DNA of 51,982 nt from contig NZ_JAALCR010000037.1 of assembly GCF_011065895.1 (NCBI RefSeq), positions 1-51,982 of the forward strand. The letters are read 5' to 3'. Under the pieces are notes generated by a model. The model was not told the origin of the DNA. It saw only the letters and a program-made list of their open reading frames with translations, and did no database searches. The DNA comes from Paludisphaera rhizosphaerae (GTDB lineage: Bacteria; Planctomycetota; Planctomycetia; Isosphaerales; Isosphaeraceae). Shown piece by piece: positions 36,773-44,409 of this stretch. Positions within the stretch are counted from its first letter, which is position 1. Each line of letters starts with the position of its first letter. Position numbers and translations under genes: made by a program.

Positions 36773-38125
36773 ATGCCAACTGGTCTGAGAGCGTCGCTGA
36801 TCGGCCGTCTGACGGCGGCGGTTTGGATCCTGGCTGCTGGCCGGCTTCTGGCGCAGTCTCCCGACCCAGCCGTCCCTCCAACTGCGGCGCAGTTGCGGGC
36901 CTTGCTGGGGGCCGAGCTTTCCCGATGGCATCCCGCGGCCGTCGACCGGGCTGTCGGCGGTTTCCACCAGGAGATGGCCCGCGACTGGACCATCAAGCCG
37001 GACCGCTCAAAGTTCCTCGTCTACCAGGCCCGCATGACCTGGACCGCCGCGGCCTTCGCCGAGTTCGAGCCCTCGAAGCGCGAGGAGTATCTCGGGTACG
37101 CACGCCACGGCCTGAAGTTCCTCGACGAGGTCATGCGCGACGCGGAGCAGGGGGGCTTCCACTGGATCCTCGACGCGAACGGGAAGCTCGATCCGAAGCT
37201 CGGCGACGAAAAGCACGTCTACGGTACGGCCTTCGTCGTCTACGCCGGGGCAAAGCTCCGCGCCGTGGGGGGCGACGATCGAGCCCTCAAGGTGGCGCGC
37301 GACGCCTTTGACTGGCTGGAGGCCCACGCTCACGACCGCGAGAACGGCGGCTGGTTCGAGGCCCTTCGACGCGATGGGACGGCGATCACCTCGTATGATC
37401 CCTCGGCCCCGGTCGCCGCTCGGAAGGATCGCCTCGGCGTCTACTACGGCTACAAGTCGATGAACAGCCACATCCACCTGCTTGAAGCCCTCGCCGAGCT
37501 GGCGCGGGTCGACGATCGGCCGATCGTCCGCGAGCGCCTGGAGGAGGCTTTTCACCTCGTCCGCGACCGGATCGCCGTCGAGCCGGGGGCTCTGAACCTC
37601 TACCTCACGCGCGACTGGCGGGCGATCCCCGCCCACGACTCGTTCGGCCACGACGTTGAGACGGCCTACCTGCTGGTCGAGGCGGCCGAGGTCCTCCACA
37701 TGCCCGACGACGAGGCGACGTGGAGGGTCGCCCGGCGACTCGTCGACCACGCCCTGGACTGGGGCTGGGACGACCGCTACGGCGGCTTCAACGACAAGGG
37801 GGATTCGTTCGCGGCCGGATCCTACGACACGACCAAGGTCTGGTGGACCCAGGCCGAGGGGCTGAACGCACTGGCCCTTCTCGACCACAAGTACGGCCGG
37901 GAGACCGACCGCTACGCCCGCGCCTTCGCGAAGCAATGGGAGTTCATCGAGCGGCACATGCTCGACCCCGAGTTCGGCGGCTGGTATTCCGAGACCGAGC
38001 GCGACGGGCGGCTGCGGGGCGAAGGCGCAAAAGCCAATCAGTGGAAGGCGGAGTACCACACGTCTCGGGCGCTGATGAATGTCGCCCGACTGCTGGGGAA
38101 CGCCTTGGAAACCCATGGAAAGTAA
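36773..38125 (+). CDS. Exported N-acylglucosamine 2-epimerase (AGE) family protein
   Basis: The 450-residue protein has a signal peptide (LIGRLTAAVWILAAGRLLAQS, cleavage near 28). The mature part is an alpha/alpha-barrel of the AGE / cellobiose 2-epimerase type. Family-like phrases include ELSRWHPAAVDRAVGGFHQEM (about 48-68), VYQARMTWTAAAF, EHAHDRENGGWFE-type motifs near 180-200, NSHIHLLEALAEL (about 230), GHDVETAYLLVEAAE (about 295) and KVWWTQAEGLNAL (about 355-367). The His residues in the NSHIHLLEA, GHDVET and WWTQAE regions are those used in family chemistry. The sugar substrate is unknown, and export suggests a periplasmic one. The ATG at 36773 has GGGAGG upstream. pdxH follows after 12 bases, so the two may be cotranscribed. 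Confidence 0.83.
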   Translation: MPTGLRASLIGRLTAAVWILAAGRLLAQSPDPAVPPTAAQLRALLGAELSRWHPAAVDRAVGGFHQEMARDWTIKPDRSKFLVYQARMTWTAAAFAEFEPSKREEYLGYARHGLKFLDEVMRDAEQGGFHWILDANGKLDPKLGDEKHVYGTAFVVYAGAKLRAVGGDDRALKVARDAFDWLEAHAHDRENGGWFEALRRDGTAITSYDPSAPVAARKDRLGVYYGYKSMNSHIHLLEALAELARVDDRPIVRERLEEAFHLVRDRIAVEPGALNLYLTRDWRAIPAHDSFGHDVETAYLLVEAAEVLHMPDDEATWRVARRLVDHALDWGWDDRYGGFNDKGDSFAAGSYDTTKVWWTQAEGLNALALLDHKYGRETDRYARAFAKQWEFIERHMLDPEFGGWYSETERDGRLRGEGAKANQWKAEYHTSRALMNVARLLGNALETHGK

Positions 38126-38137
38126 GGCGAACGACCG

Positions 38138-38776
38138 ATGAGTCTGTCCGACATCCGTACCGATTACAAACGCCACACGCTCGACGAGAACGATCTCAAC
38201 CGCGACCCGATCCGTCAGTTCGAGGCCTGGTTCGCGGAGGCTCTGGCCGCGGAGGTGCCTGAGGTGAACGCCGCAACGCTCGCCACGGCGACGCCCGACG
38301 GCCGGCCCTCGGCGCGGATCGTCCTGCTCAAGGGTTGCGACCCCCGAGGCTTCACCTTCTTCACGAATTATGAGAGCCGCAAGGGTCGGCACCTGGCCGC
38401 CAACCCTCGCGCATCGCTCCTCTTCTTCTGGAAGGAGTTAGAGCGTCAGGTCTCGATCGAAGGGACCGTGGAGAAGGTCACGGCCGAAGAGTCCGAGGCG
38501 TATTTCCACTCGCGGCCGGTCGCCTCGCAGGTTGGTGCGTGGGCCTCGAAGCAATCCGAGGTCATCGCCGACCGCGAGTCGTTGGAGGATCGCTTTTGCG
38601 AGCTTGCGGAGAAGTTCGCCAACGCCGAGGTCCCTCGGCCAGAGTACTGGGGAGGCTACCGCATCCTGCCGGAATCGCTGGAGTTCTGGCAGGGCCGCCC
38701 CAGCCGCCTGCACGACCGACTCCGCTACCAGAAGGACGCCGCCGGCGCGTGGACCATCGAGCGGCTTTCGCCTTGA
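38138..38776 (+). CDS. pdxH: Pyridoxamine 5'-phosphate oxidase
   Basis: At 212 residues it matches PdxH length. It oxidises pyridoxine or pyridoxamine 5'-phosphate to pyridoxal 5'-phosphate with FMN in the cytoplasm. Motifs: [13 protein letters not shown] (about 23-35), [15 protein letters not shown] (about 52-66), [17 protein letters not shown] (about 74-90) for FMN and substrate binding, [28 protein letters not shown] (about 124-139) and the C-terminal [19 protein letters not shown] with RLHDR. All expected catalytic and binding segments are present. It begins 12 bases after the epimerase gene and is followed after 27 bases by the STAS gene. Confidence 0.95.
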   Translation: MSLSDIRTDYKRHTLDENDLNRDPIRQFEAWFAEALAAEVPEVNAATLATATPDGRPSARIVLLKGCDPRGFTFFTNYESRKGRHLAANPRASLLFFWKELERQVSIEGTVEKVTAEESEAYFHSRPVASQVGAWASKQSEVIADRESLEDRFCELAEKFANAEVPRPEYWGGYRILPESLEFWQGRPSRLHDRLRYQKDAAGAWTIERLSP

Positions 38777-38803
38777 TCCCTCGCGAAGTCCGAGGACATC
38801 GCC

Positions 38804-39190
38804 ATGACGACCACCACCCAATGCCCGGCCTGCAGCGAACCCTCGTCGATCGACGACCCCCAGGCCCCATGCACCCGTTGCGGCCGAGGCGTCTGGTTCT
38901 CCTGGAGCAGGCAAGACGGCCAGACGGTGCTGCGGCCCAAGAAGGACCTGCTCAACTCCCACCCGCTCGACCAGTTCCTTGAGTCGGTCGAGTTCGAGCC
39001 GGGCGACCATCTGGTCATCGACCTCTCCGACGTCCACTACATCGCCAGCGAGGCCCTCGGCCGTCTGATGGGCCTGCGCAAGCGACTCATCGCGGCCCAG
39101 GGCCGTCTCACCCTCCGAGGACTCCACCCCGACCTCGCCGAGGTTTTCCGCGTCACCCGGATCGAGTCGTTCTTCGACATCGAGCCGTGA
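38804..39190 (+). CDS. Zinc-ribbon/STAS (anti-sigma factor antagonist-like) protein
   Basis: The 128-residue protein combines an N-terminal four-cysteine ribbon (CPAC near 8-11, CTRCG near 23-27) with a STAS domain (about 40-126), including HLVIDLSDVHYIASEALGRL. STAS proteins of the SpoIIAA/RsbV class bind anti-sigma kinases and are switched by phosphorylation of a serine in the DSSG loop. In my alignment that serine position is Glu (in ASEA), so phosphorylation control is unlikely at this site. No kinase partner gene is adjacent. It follows pdxH after 27 bases. Confidence 0.75.
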   Translation: MTTTTQCPACSEPSSIDDPQAPCTRCGRGVWFSWSRQDGQTVLRPKKDLLNSHPLDQFLESVEFEPGDHLVIDLSDVHYIASEALGRLMGLRKRLIAAQGRLTLRGLHPDLAEVFRVTRIESFFDIEP

Positions 39191-39221
39191 TCGCTGAGCC
39201 CGACGCCGTCGCGGCGCGTCG

Positions 39222-39227
39222 TATAAT
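39222..39227 (+). promoter_or_regulatory. Consensus -10 box upstream of the toxin-antitoxin pair
   Basis: TATAAT, a perfect sigma-70 -10 hexamer, lies 43 bases before the ATG of the antitoxin-like gene. No good -35 hexamer is visible at the usual spacing. Confidence 0.4.
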
Positions 39228-39270
39228 GAAGCCGGAGACGGCAGCCTCGTGAAGGGAAGGAGGGCGTTGC

Positions 39271-39552
39271 ATGAGCACTGAGGTTCAGCCCGAAGTTCGT
39301 TCCGAACCCCCTGTCCGCCCCGAATTTCTCGACGTGACCGGCCTCCCCGCTCCGGTCGTCGCCGGTCTTCGGACGATCGTGGAGAGTTTGCGAGGGCAGG
39401 AGGCGAGCAGTTCCCCTGAGACTTCGAATGCCGCTGACTTGACGCCGGAAGAGCGACTCCGCCTCTTTCGCGAGTGGGTCGCTACCCGTCCCGCGATCGG
39501 GGGCGATCTTCGTGACGACCGCGAGACGATCTACGAAAGTCGTGATGAGTGA
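39271..39552 (+). CDS. Putative antitoxin partner of the PIN-domain protein
   Basis: This 93-residue acidic protein is encoded directly upstream of, and overlapping by 8 bases, a PIN-domain gene. Its C-terminus (LTPEERLRLFREWVATRP ... DRETIYESRDE) matches the ending often seen in antitoxins paired with PIN toxins in planctomycetes and cyanobacteria. The Pro-rich first half has no clear DNA-binding fold. The antitoxin assignment rests mainly on gene arrangement. A GGAAGGAGGG ribosome-binding site lies about 8 bases upstream. Confidence 0.65.
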   Translation: MSTEVQPEVRSEPPVRPEFLDVTGLPAPVVAGLRTIVESLRGQEASSSPETSNAADLTPEERLRLFREWVATRPAIGGDLRDDRETIYESRDE

Positions 39553-39994
39553 GTTCTTGATCGACACGAGCATTCTGACTCGGCTTGCCGACTCTGCACA
39601 GACGCTCCACGAAGCAACCGCTCGATGTGTGGATAAGTTGCTCGTTGATGGTCGTGAGCTCTGCATCGTGCCGCAGTGCCTGTACGAGTTCTGGGTCGTC
39701 TCGACGCGACCAACCAGCGTCAATGGACTGGGTCGCACCCCGATCCAGGCCATAGCGGACGTTCGCGTTTTCAAGGCGGCTTTCACTTTACTGGACGACC
39801 CTCCGTCGCTTTATTCCACCTGGGAGTCGCTTGTCCTCTCGAAGCCCGTCCTCGGCCGCAAGGCTCATGACGCCCGGTTGGTCGCCGCCATGATGGTGCA
39901 TGGCCTGGGCAAGGTTCTGACGCTCAACCCTCAGGACTTTCAGGGGTATCTCGGGATCCATGCGTTGACGCCTGGCGAAGTCGCGGCGACTTGA
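39545..39994 (+). CDS. PIN-domain (VapC-like) toxin ribonuclease
   Basis: The 149-residue protein begins MSEFLIDTSIL, the standard PIN opening. The acidic residues expected for Mg2+ binding are present: Asp7, Glu48 (in YEFW), Asp109 (in KAHDARL) and Asp131 (NPQDF). PIN toxins cleave RNA and are neutralised by the protein encoded just upstream. The ATG at 39545 overlaps the antitoxin end by 8 bases, consistent with coupled translation. Target RNA is unknown. Confidence 0.83.
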   Translation: MSEFLIDTSILTRLADSAQTLHEATARCVDKLLVDGRELCIVPQCLYEFWVVSTRPTSVNGLGRTPIQAIADVRVFKAAFTLLDDPPSLYSTWESLVLSKPVLGRKAHDARLVAAMMVHGLGKVLTLNPQDFQGYLGIHALTPGEVAAT

Positions 39995-40103
39995 CCGGGA
40001 TTGGCATAAGCCTCTCGGTCGGATACGCTTGTGGGCTTGGGAGCAGGTGCGAGGAGACGTCCCGCGTCGAGACGGGCGGTGGAAGCGGAGAAAGCGGTCG
40101 ACG

Positions 40104-42314
40104 ATGCTTCAGATCAAGCTGCCGGACGGGTCGGTGAAGGAGTATCCCGAGGGGACCAGCGCCCGCGACGTCGCGGCGGGGATCGGCAAGAGGCTGGCCG
40201 CCGCTTCGGTCGCGGCCGTCGTCGACGGGACGATCGTCGACCTCGACCGGCCGCTGGAGAACGGTCGCGAAGACCGCACGCCGCTGGAACTGCGGCTCTT
40301 GACCTCGCGCGACCGCGAGGCGCTGGACGTCCTGCGGCACTCGACGGCCCACATCATGGCCCGCGCCGTGATGCGATTGTTCCCCGGCGTCCGCCTGGCG
40401 TTCGGCCCGACCACGGCCAATGGCTTCTATTACGATATGGAAGTCGACGGCCGGACCATCTCCGAGGACGACTTCGCGGCCATCGAAGCCGAGATGGCCA
40501 AAATCACCAAGGACGCCGAGCCCTTCGAGCGGTTCAGCCTCCCCGTCGATCAGGCCCGGAGCTTCGTGGCCGACCTCGGGCAGAACCTGAAGGTCGAGCA
40601 CATCGACGAGGAACTGGCCAAGTACGGCGTCCTGAGCTTCTATCGCCAGGGCGAGTTCGTCGACCTCTGCCGTGGCCCGCACATCCCCAACGCGGGGAAA
40701 GTCGGGGCGTTCAAGCTTCTCTCGATCGCCGGCTCGTACTGGAAGGGCCGCACCGATCGGCCAATGCTCCAGCGCCTCTACGGCACCGCCTTCTTCGACA
40801 AGAAGGAACTGGATGCCTATCTGGCTCAGGTCGAGGAGGCCCGCAAGCGAGACCACCGTCGACTGGGCAAGGAACTCGGGCTCTTCACGATCTCGCAGTT
40901 GGTCGGCCCCGGCCTGATCCTCTGGATGCCCAAGGGGGCGATCGTCCGAGGGCTGCTGGAGACGTTCCTCAAGAACGAGCTGATCAAGCGCGGGTACCAG
41001 CCGGTCTACACACCGCACATCGGCAAGGTCGACCTCTACAAGACGAGCGGCCACTATCCGTACTACAAGGACTCCCAGTTCCCGACCCTGAAGATGCCGG
41101 CCGACGCCTCCGCCAAGGAGCTGCTCGACGGCCTCATCTCCGGCTGCGTGGATGACGACGCCCAGCGCGTCTTGCTGGGGAAGGCCGGCATCCCCGAGCG
41201 TCTCCCCGACTCCTCGTCCGAGACCAGGTACACCAAGCCGTTCTTCGAGATGAGCGTCGCCGAGCGGATCGGCTACCTCGAACAGACCTGCGAGTTCGAG
41301 GAATACCTGCTCAAGCCGATGAACTGCCCGCACCACATCCAGATCTTCGACGCCCAGCCCCGGAGCTACCGCGACCTGCCGTTGCGGCTCGCGGAGTTCG
41401 GCACGGTCTACCGCTATGAGCAGTCGGGCGAGCTGTCGGGCATGACCCGCGTCCGGGGGTTCACCCAGGACGACGCCCACCTCTTCTGCACTCACGAGCA
41501 GGTCCGGGCCGAGTTCCGCTCGACCATGGAGCTGACCCAGTTCGTCCTGGCCTCGCTGGGGCTGAACGACTACAAGCTCCGGCTCTCCAAGCACGACCCC
41601 GAGGACCCCAAGTACCAGGGGGCCGCCGGCGACACCTGGCGGACGGCCGAGGAAGACATCCGGACCGTGCTCGACGAGATGGGCCTCCCCTATGAGGAAG
41701 CCGCTGGGGAAGCCGCCTTCTACGGGCCCAAGGCCGACTTCATCGTCCGCGACTGCATCGGTCGCCAGTGGCAGCTCGGGACGGTCCAGCTCGACTACGT
41801 CCTCCCCGAACGGTTCGGCCTCCACTACGTCGGGGCCGACAACCAGTCGCACCGGCCGGTCATGATCCACCGGGCGCCGTTCGGCAGCATGGAGCGGTTC
41901 ATGGGGATCCTGATCGAGCACTTCGCCGGGGCGTTCCCGCTCTGGCTGGCGCCCGAACAGGTCCGCGTCCTGCCGATCTCCGACAAGGCCGCCGACTACG
42001 CCGAGACCGTCCTCAAGCGGCTGAACGACGCCGGCCTCCGTGCGACGATGGACCACCGCCCGGAGAAGATTGGGGCCAAGATCCGCGACGCCCAGCTCCA
42101 GAAGATCCCCGTGATGTTCGTCGTCGGCGCCAAGGAGGCCGAGTCCGGCAGCGTCGCCTACCGCGACCGCACCGGCGGCGACCTCGGCGTCATGACCCTG
42201 GACGACGCGATCGCCCGCGTTGCGAAGGAAGACGCCGAACGGACGTTCCATCAGGCCGCCCCTCTCGCCCCTCCCGCCTCGGGCGACGAGTCGGGCGAGA
42301 AGCACGAGTATTGA
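40104..42314 (+). CDS. thrS: Threonyl-tRNA synthetase with an extra segment in the catalytic core
   Basis: The 736-residue class II synthetase contains a TGS domain (1-62), an editing domain with HSTAH (79-83) and DLCRGPH (187-193), the catalytic core with KPMNCPHHIQIF (404-415), GELSGMTRVRGFTQDDAH, and a C-terminal anticodon-binding domain ending in a short acidic tail. The zinc ligand Cys408 is present. It charges tRNA-Thr with threonine. Between KDSQFPT (322-328) and EFEEYLLKPMNC (397-408) there are about 65 more residues than in E. coli ThrRS; the frame stays open, so this looks like a genuine insertion. The start at 40104 gives the normal MLQIKLPDG beginning. Confidence 0.95.
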   Translation: MLQIKLPDGSVKEYPEGTSARDVAAGIGKRLAAASVAAVVDGTIVDLDRPLENGREDRTPLELRLLTSRDREALDVLRHSTAHIMARAVMRLFPGVRLAFGPTTANGFYYDMEVDGRTISEDDFAAIEAEMAKITKDAEPFERFSLPVDQARSFVADLGQNLKVEHIDEELAKYGVLSFYRQGEFVDLCRGPHIPNAGKVGAFKLLSIAGSYWKGRTDRPMLQRLYGTAFFDKKELDAYLAQVEEARKRDHRRLGKELGLFTISQLVGPGLILWMPKGAIVRGLLETFLKNELIKRGYQPVYTPHIGKVDLYKTSGHYPYYKDSQFPTLKMPADASAKELLDGLISGCVDDDAQRVLLGKAGIPERLPDSSSETRYTKPFFEMSVAERIGYLEQTCEFEEYLLKPMNCPHHIQIFDAQPRSYRDLPLRLAEFGTVYRYEQSGELSGMTRVRGFTQDDAHLFCTHEQVRAEFRSTMELTQFVLASLGLNDYKLRLSKHDPEDPKYQGAAGDTWRTAEEDIRTVLDEMGLPYEEAAGEAAFYGPKADFIVRDCIGRQWQLGTVQLDYVLPERFGLHYVGADNQSHRPVMIHRAPFGSMERFMGILIEHFAGAFPLWLAPEQVRVLPISDKAADYAETVLKRLNDAGLRATMDHRPEKIGAKIRDAQLQKIPVMFVVGAKEAESGSVAYRDRTGGDLGVMTLDDAIARVAKEDAERTFHQAAPLAPPASGDESGEKHEY

Positions 42315-42343
42315 CATCCCGCGCCCGACTGCGGGTAGGAACG

Positions 42344-42814
42344 GTGGCGACACAGGTGCGACTCGAGATCGCGAATCCGAAGAACGGTTGGGCGACGATC
42401 CAGCTGAGCGCACCGGATGTCGACCTGGTGCTCCCCGCGTCCTCCGTCCCCAGAGATTCCTTGGCGGACCTCGCTGCGGCCGGGAATCGGATACTGACCG
42501 GTGAGACTGAGGTGATCGTCGTCTGGAATTCGGAGCCGGTCGAGTTCGAGTTTCGATTCTCGACCACCGGTGGCCTCTGCCGGCTTGAAGTCCGTGAACT
42601 GCCCGCTGGGATCGTTCCTATCGCGGCAGTCGAGGCTGAAGCGGAAGCATTCGCGCGGGCGATCTGGCGATCCTTTCGACGGCTTCAAGGTCGGATTCTG
42701 ACCGACGAGTATCAGGCCGCCTGGGGGAACCCTTTTCCCACCGCGGCCATCGATCGTCTCGGCGATCGTCTGCCTTTCTCGACCGTGATCCAGCGCCGCG
42801 GAGCCCATCACTGA
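42344..42814 (+). CDS. Small protein of unknown function coupled to the downstream dehydratase
   Basis: The 156-residue protein starts with GTG at 42344, with TAGGA just upstream. It has no signal peptide or membrane segment. The first half alternates strands and turns (ANPKNGWATIQLSAPDVDLVLPA), and the second half is mostly helical (VEAEAEAFARAIWRSFRRL). I do not recognise the family. Its stop overlaps the ATG of the next gene (TGATG at 42812-42816), so translation of the two is probably coupled. It begins 29 bases after the thrS stop. Confidence 0.6.
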   Translation: MATQVRLEIANPKNGWATIQLSAPDVDLVLPASSVPRDSLADLAAAGNRILTGETEVIVVWNSEPVEFEFRFSTTGGLCRLEVRELPAGIVPIAAVEAEAEAFARAIWRSFRRLQGRILTDEYQAAWGNPFPTAAIDRLGDRLPFSTVIQRRGAHH

Positions 42815-43794
42815 TGTCCTTATCCTCGGAAATTCCCATCGGCGAACGCCAGATCCGCGAGGCCGTCGAACGGCTGGCCCCCTGGATCCACAAAACGCCG
42901 GTGATGACGTCCCGGACGCTCGACGAGCGGGCCGGGGCGTCCGTCTTCCTCAAGTGCGAGAACCTTCAGCGCGTGGGGGCGTTCAAGTTCCGCGGGGCGA
43001 TGAACGCCCTGCTGCTTCTGGACGAAGTCGCCAAGGCCAAGGGGGTGGTCACCCACTCGTCGGGCAACCACGCCCAGGCCCTGGCGCTGGCGGGATCGCT
43101 GCTGGGGATCCCGGTGACGGTCGTCATGCCCCACACGGCGCCGGCGATCAAGCAGTCGGCGACGGCCGGTTACGGGGCCACGATCCGCCTTTGCGAGCCG
43201 ACCCTCGCCGCCCGCGAGGAAGCCGTGGCCGACGAGGTCGCCCGCAAGGGGCTGACGCTCGTCCACCCGTTCAACGACTGGAACGTGATCGCCGGCCAGG
43301 CGACCGTTGCCTGGGAGCTGCTCGACCAGGCCGGCCCGCTTGACGCGGTCGTCGTCCCCGTGGGGGGCGGCGGCCTGGTCTCGGGGACGGCCCTGGCGGT
43401 CAAGGCCCGCTCGCCCCAGACGCTTGTCATCGGCGTCGAGCCCGAACGCGCCGACGACGCCCGGCGCTCGCTGGCTTCCGGCAAGATCGAGCCCTCCGGC
43501 GACCCCCGCACCATCGCTGACGGTCTCCGCACCTCGCTGGGCGAACGCCCTTTCGCCGTCATCTCCCGCAATGTCGACAGGATCGAGACGGCCGGCGAAA
43601 CCGAGATCGTCGACGCCCTCCGCTTCCTCTGGGAGCGCCTCAAGATCATCGTCGAGCCCTCCAGCGCGGTCGTCGTCGCCCCCATCCTCGACCGTCGTCT
43701 CAGTGGCGAAGGCCGCCGCATCGGCGCGGTCCTCAGCGGCGGCAACGTGGACCTCGGCCCCTTCTTCGAGTCCCTCGCCTCCCGCTGGCTCTGA
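42814..43794 (+). CDS. PLP-dependent threonine/serine dehydratase or serine racemase family
   Basis: The 326-residue protein is of the type II PLP fold shared by threonine deaminase and serine racemase. The PLP lysine is in KFRGA (Lys58), substrate binding is in HSSGNHAQALA (81-91), and the phosphate-binding glycine loop is VGGGGL near 183-188. C-terminal strands include SSAVVVAP. It lacks the regulatory ACT-like domain of IlvA, so it is the short catabolic form. Whether it makes 2-oxobutanoate, pyruvate or D-serine cannot be told from the sequence. It overlaps the preceding unknown gene by one base. Confidence 0.87.
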   Translation: MSLSSEIPIGERQIREAVERLAPWIHKTPVMTSRTLDERAGASVFLKCENLQRVGAFKFRGAMNALLLLDEVAKAKGVVTHSSGNHAQALALAGSLLGIPVTVVMPHTAPAIKQSATAGYGATIRLCEPTLAAREEAVADEVARKGLTLVHPFNDWNVIAGQATVAWELLDQAGPLDAVVVPVGGGGLVSGTALAVKARSPQTLVIGVEPERADDARRSLASGKIEPSGDPRTIADGLRTSLGERPFAVISRNVDRIETAGETEIVDALRFLWERLKIIVEPSSAVVVAPILDRRLSGEGRRIGAVLSGGNVDLGPFFESLASRWL

Positions 43795-44409
43795 TCGTCG
43801 CCCCGCCTGAGCGAGGGCTTCGATCGGGTTCGTATGCACGCGTCGAGTCACTCGTTTTCGGCGTGTAAAAACTTTGCCGTTCAGTGTTTGCGGTCCGCGA
43901 AGCGGTTGGCTTCGATCGGCGAGAAACGAGGCTCTCGTCGCTCACCACCACCTTTCAATCCAGTAATGACGTCTGACCGATGGTCGCAGTGTTGAGCGTG
44001 GAGAGTCGAGAACGCGAACCACAACAACCTCTTTGCCCGTCAGCCAGTCCATCGATACGACGGCTCGTCTCCCCGACGGATACCGAATGCGGATTGCGAA
44101 AGAGCGATCGTCGGCGACGTCGCCGGCCGCACTGGCTCTCTAAATGGATGGTACGACAGGATGAGCCTTTCGGTTACGCCCGCGGCTCAGTCAGGTCGTC
44201 GCCGTTGTCAGGGCTGCTCACAGATCCCTGAAAAGGGATGACGCCGATGATTCGCATGCTCCAGCTTTTCCGGCATGCACGGATTGAGAGGCTGAGGCTG
44301 GGGGGCCCTCTGGCGAGCGTCTCGGATCGGTGAGAGGATGTCACGGCCGAGGCGGTCCAGGTCTCTGGTGCGCCCGACGTCCCGCCACGCTCTCCCAGGG
44401 AATCCCGCC
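43795..44409. other. Gene-free region of about 615 bases, possibly holding a gene remnant
   Basis: No intact gene is convincing. On the minus strand, 43942-44139 is open for 65 codons before a stop and has a peptide-like composition (RIRYPSGRRAVVSMDWLTG, ending in HYWIERWW), but its only ATG is internal. It may be the end of a decayed gene. A small hairpin, ATCCCT-GAAA-AGGGAT, lies at 44224-44239. Confidence 0.4.

Noticed and set aside
39924-42413. An 829-codon open frame opposite thrS
   Set aside because: Antisense of an unambiguous threonyl-tRNA synthetase; composition is GC-skew noise.
43980-44231. Plus-strand 83-codon frame in the gene-free region
   Set aside because: Arg/Ser/Pro-rich, no ribosome-binding site, no recognisable pattern.
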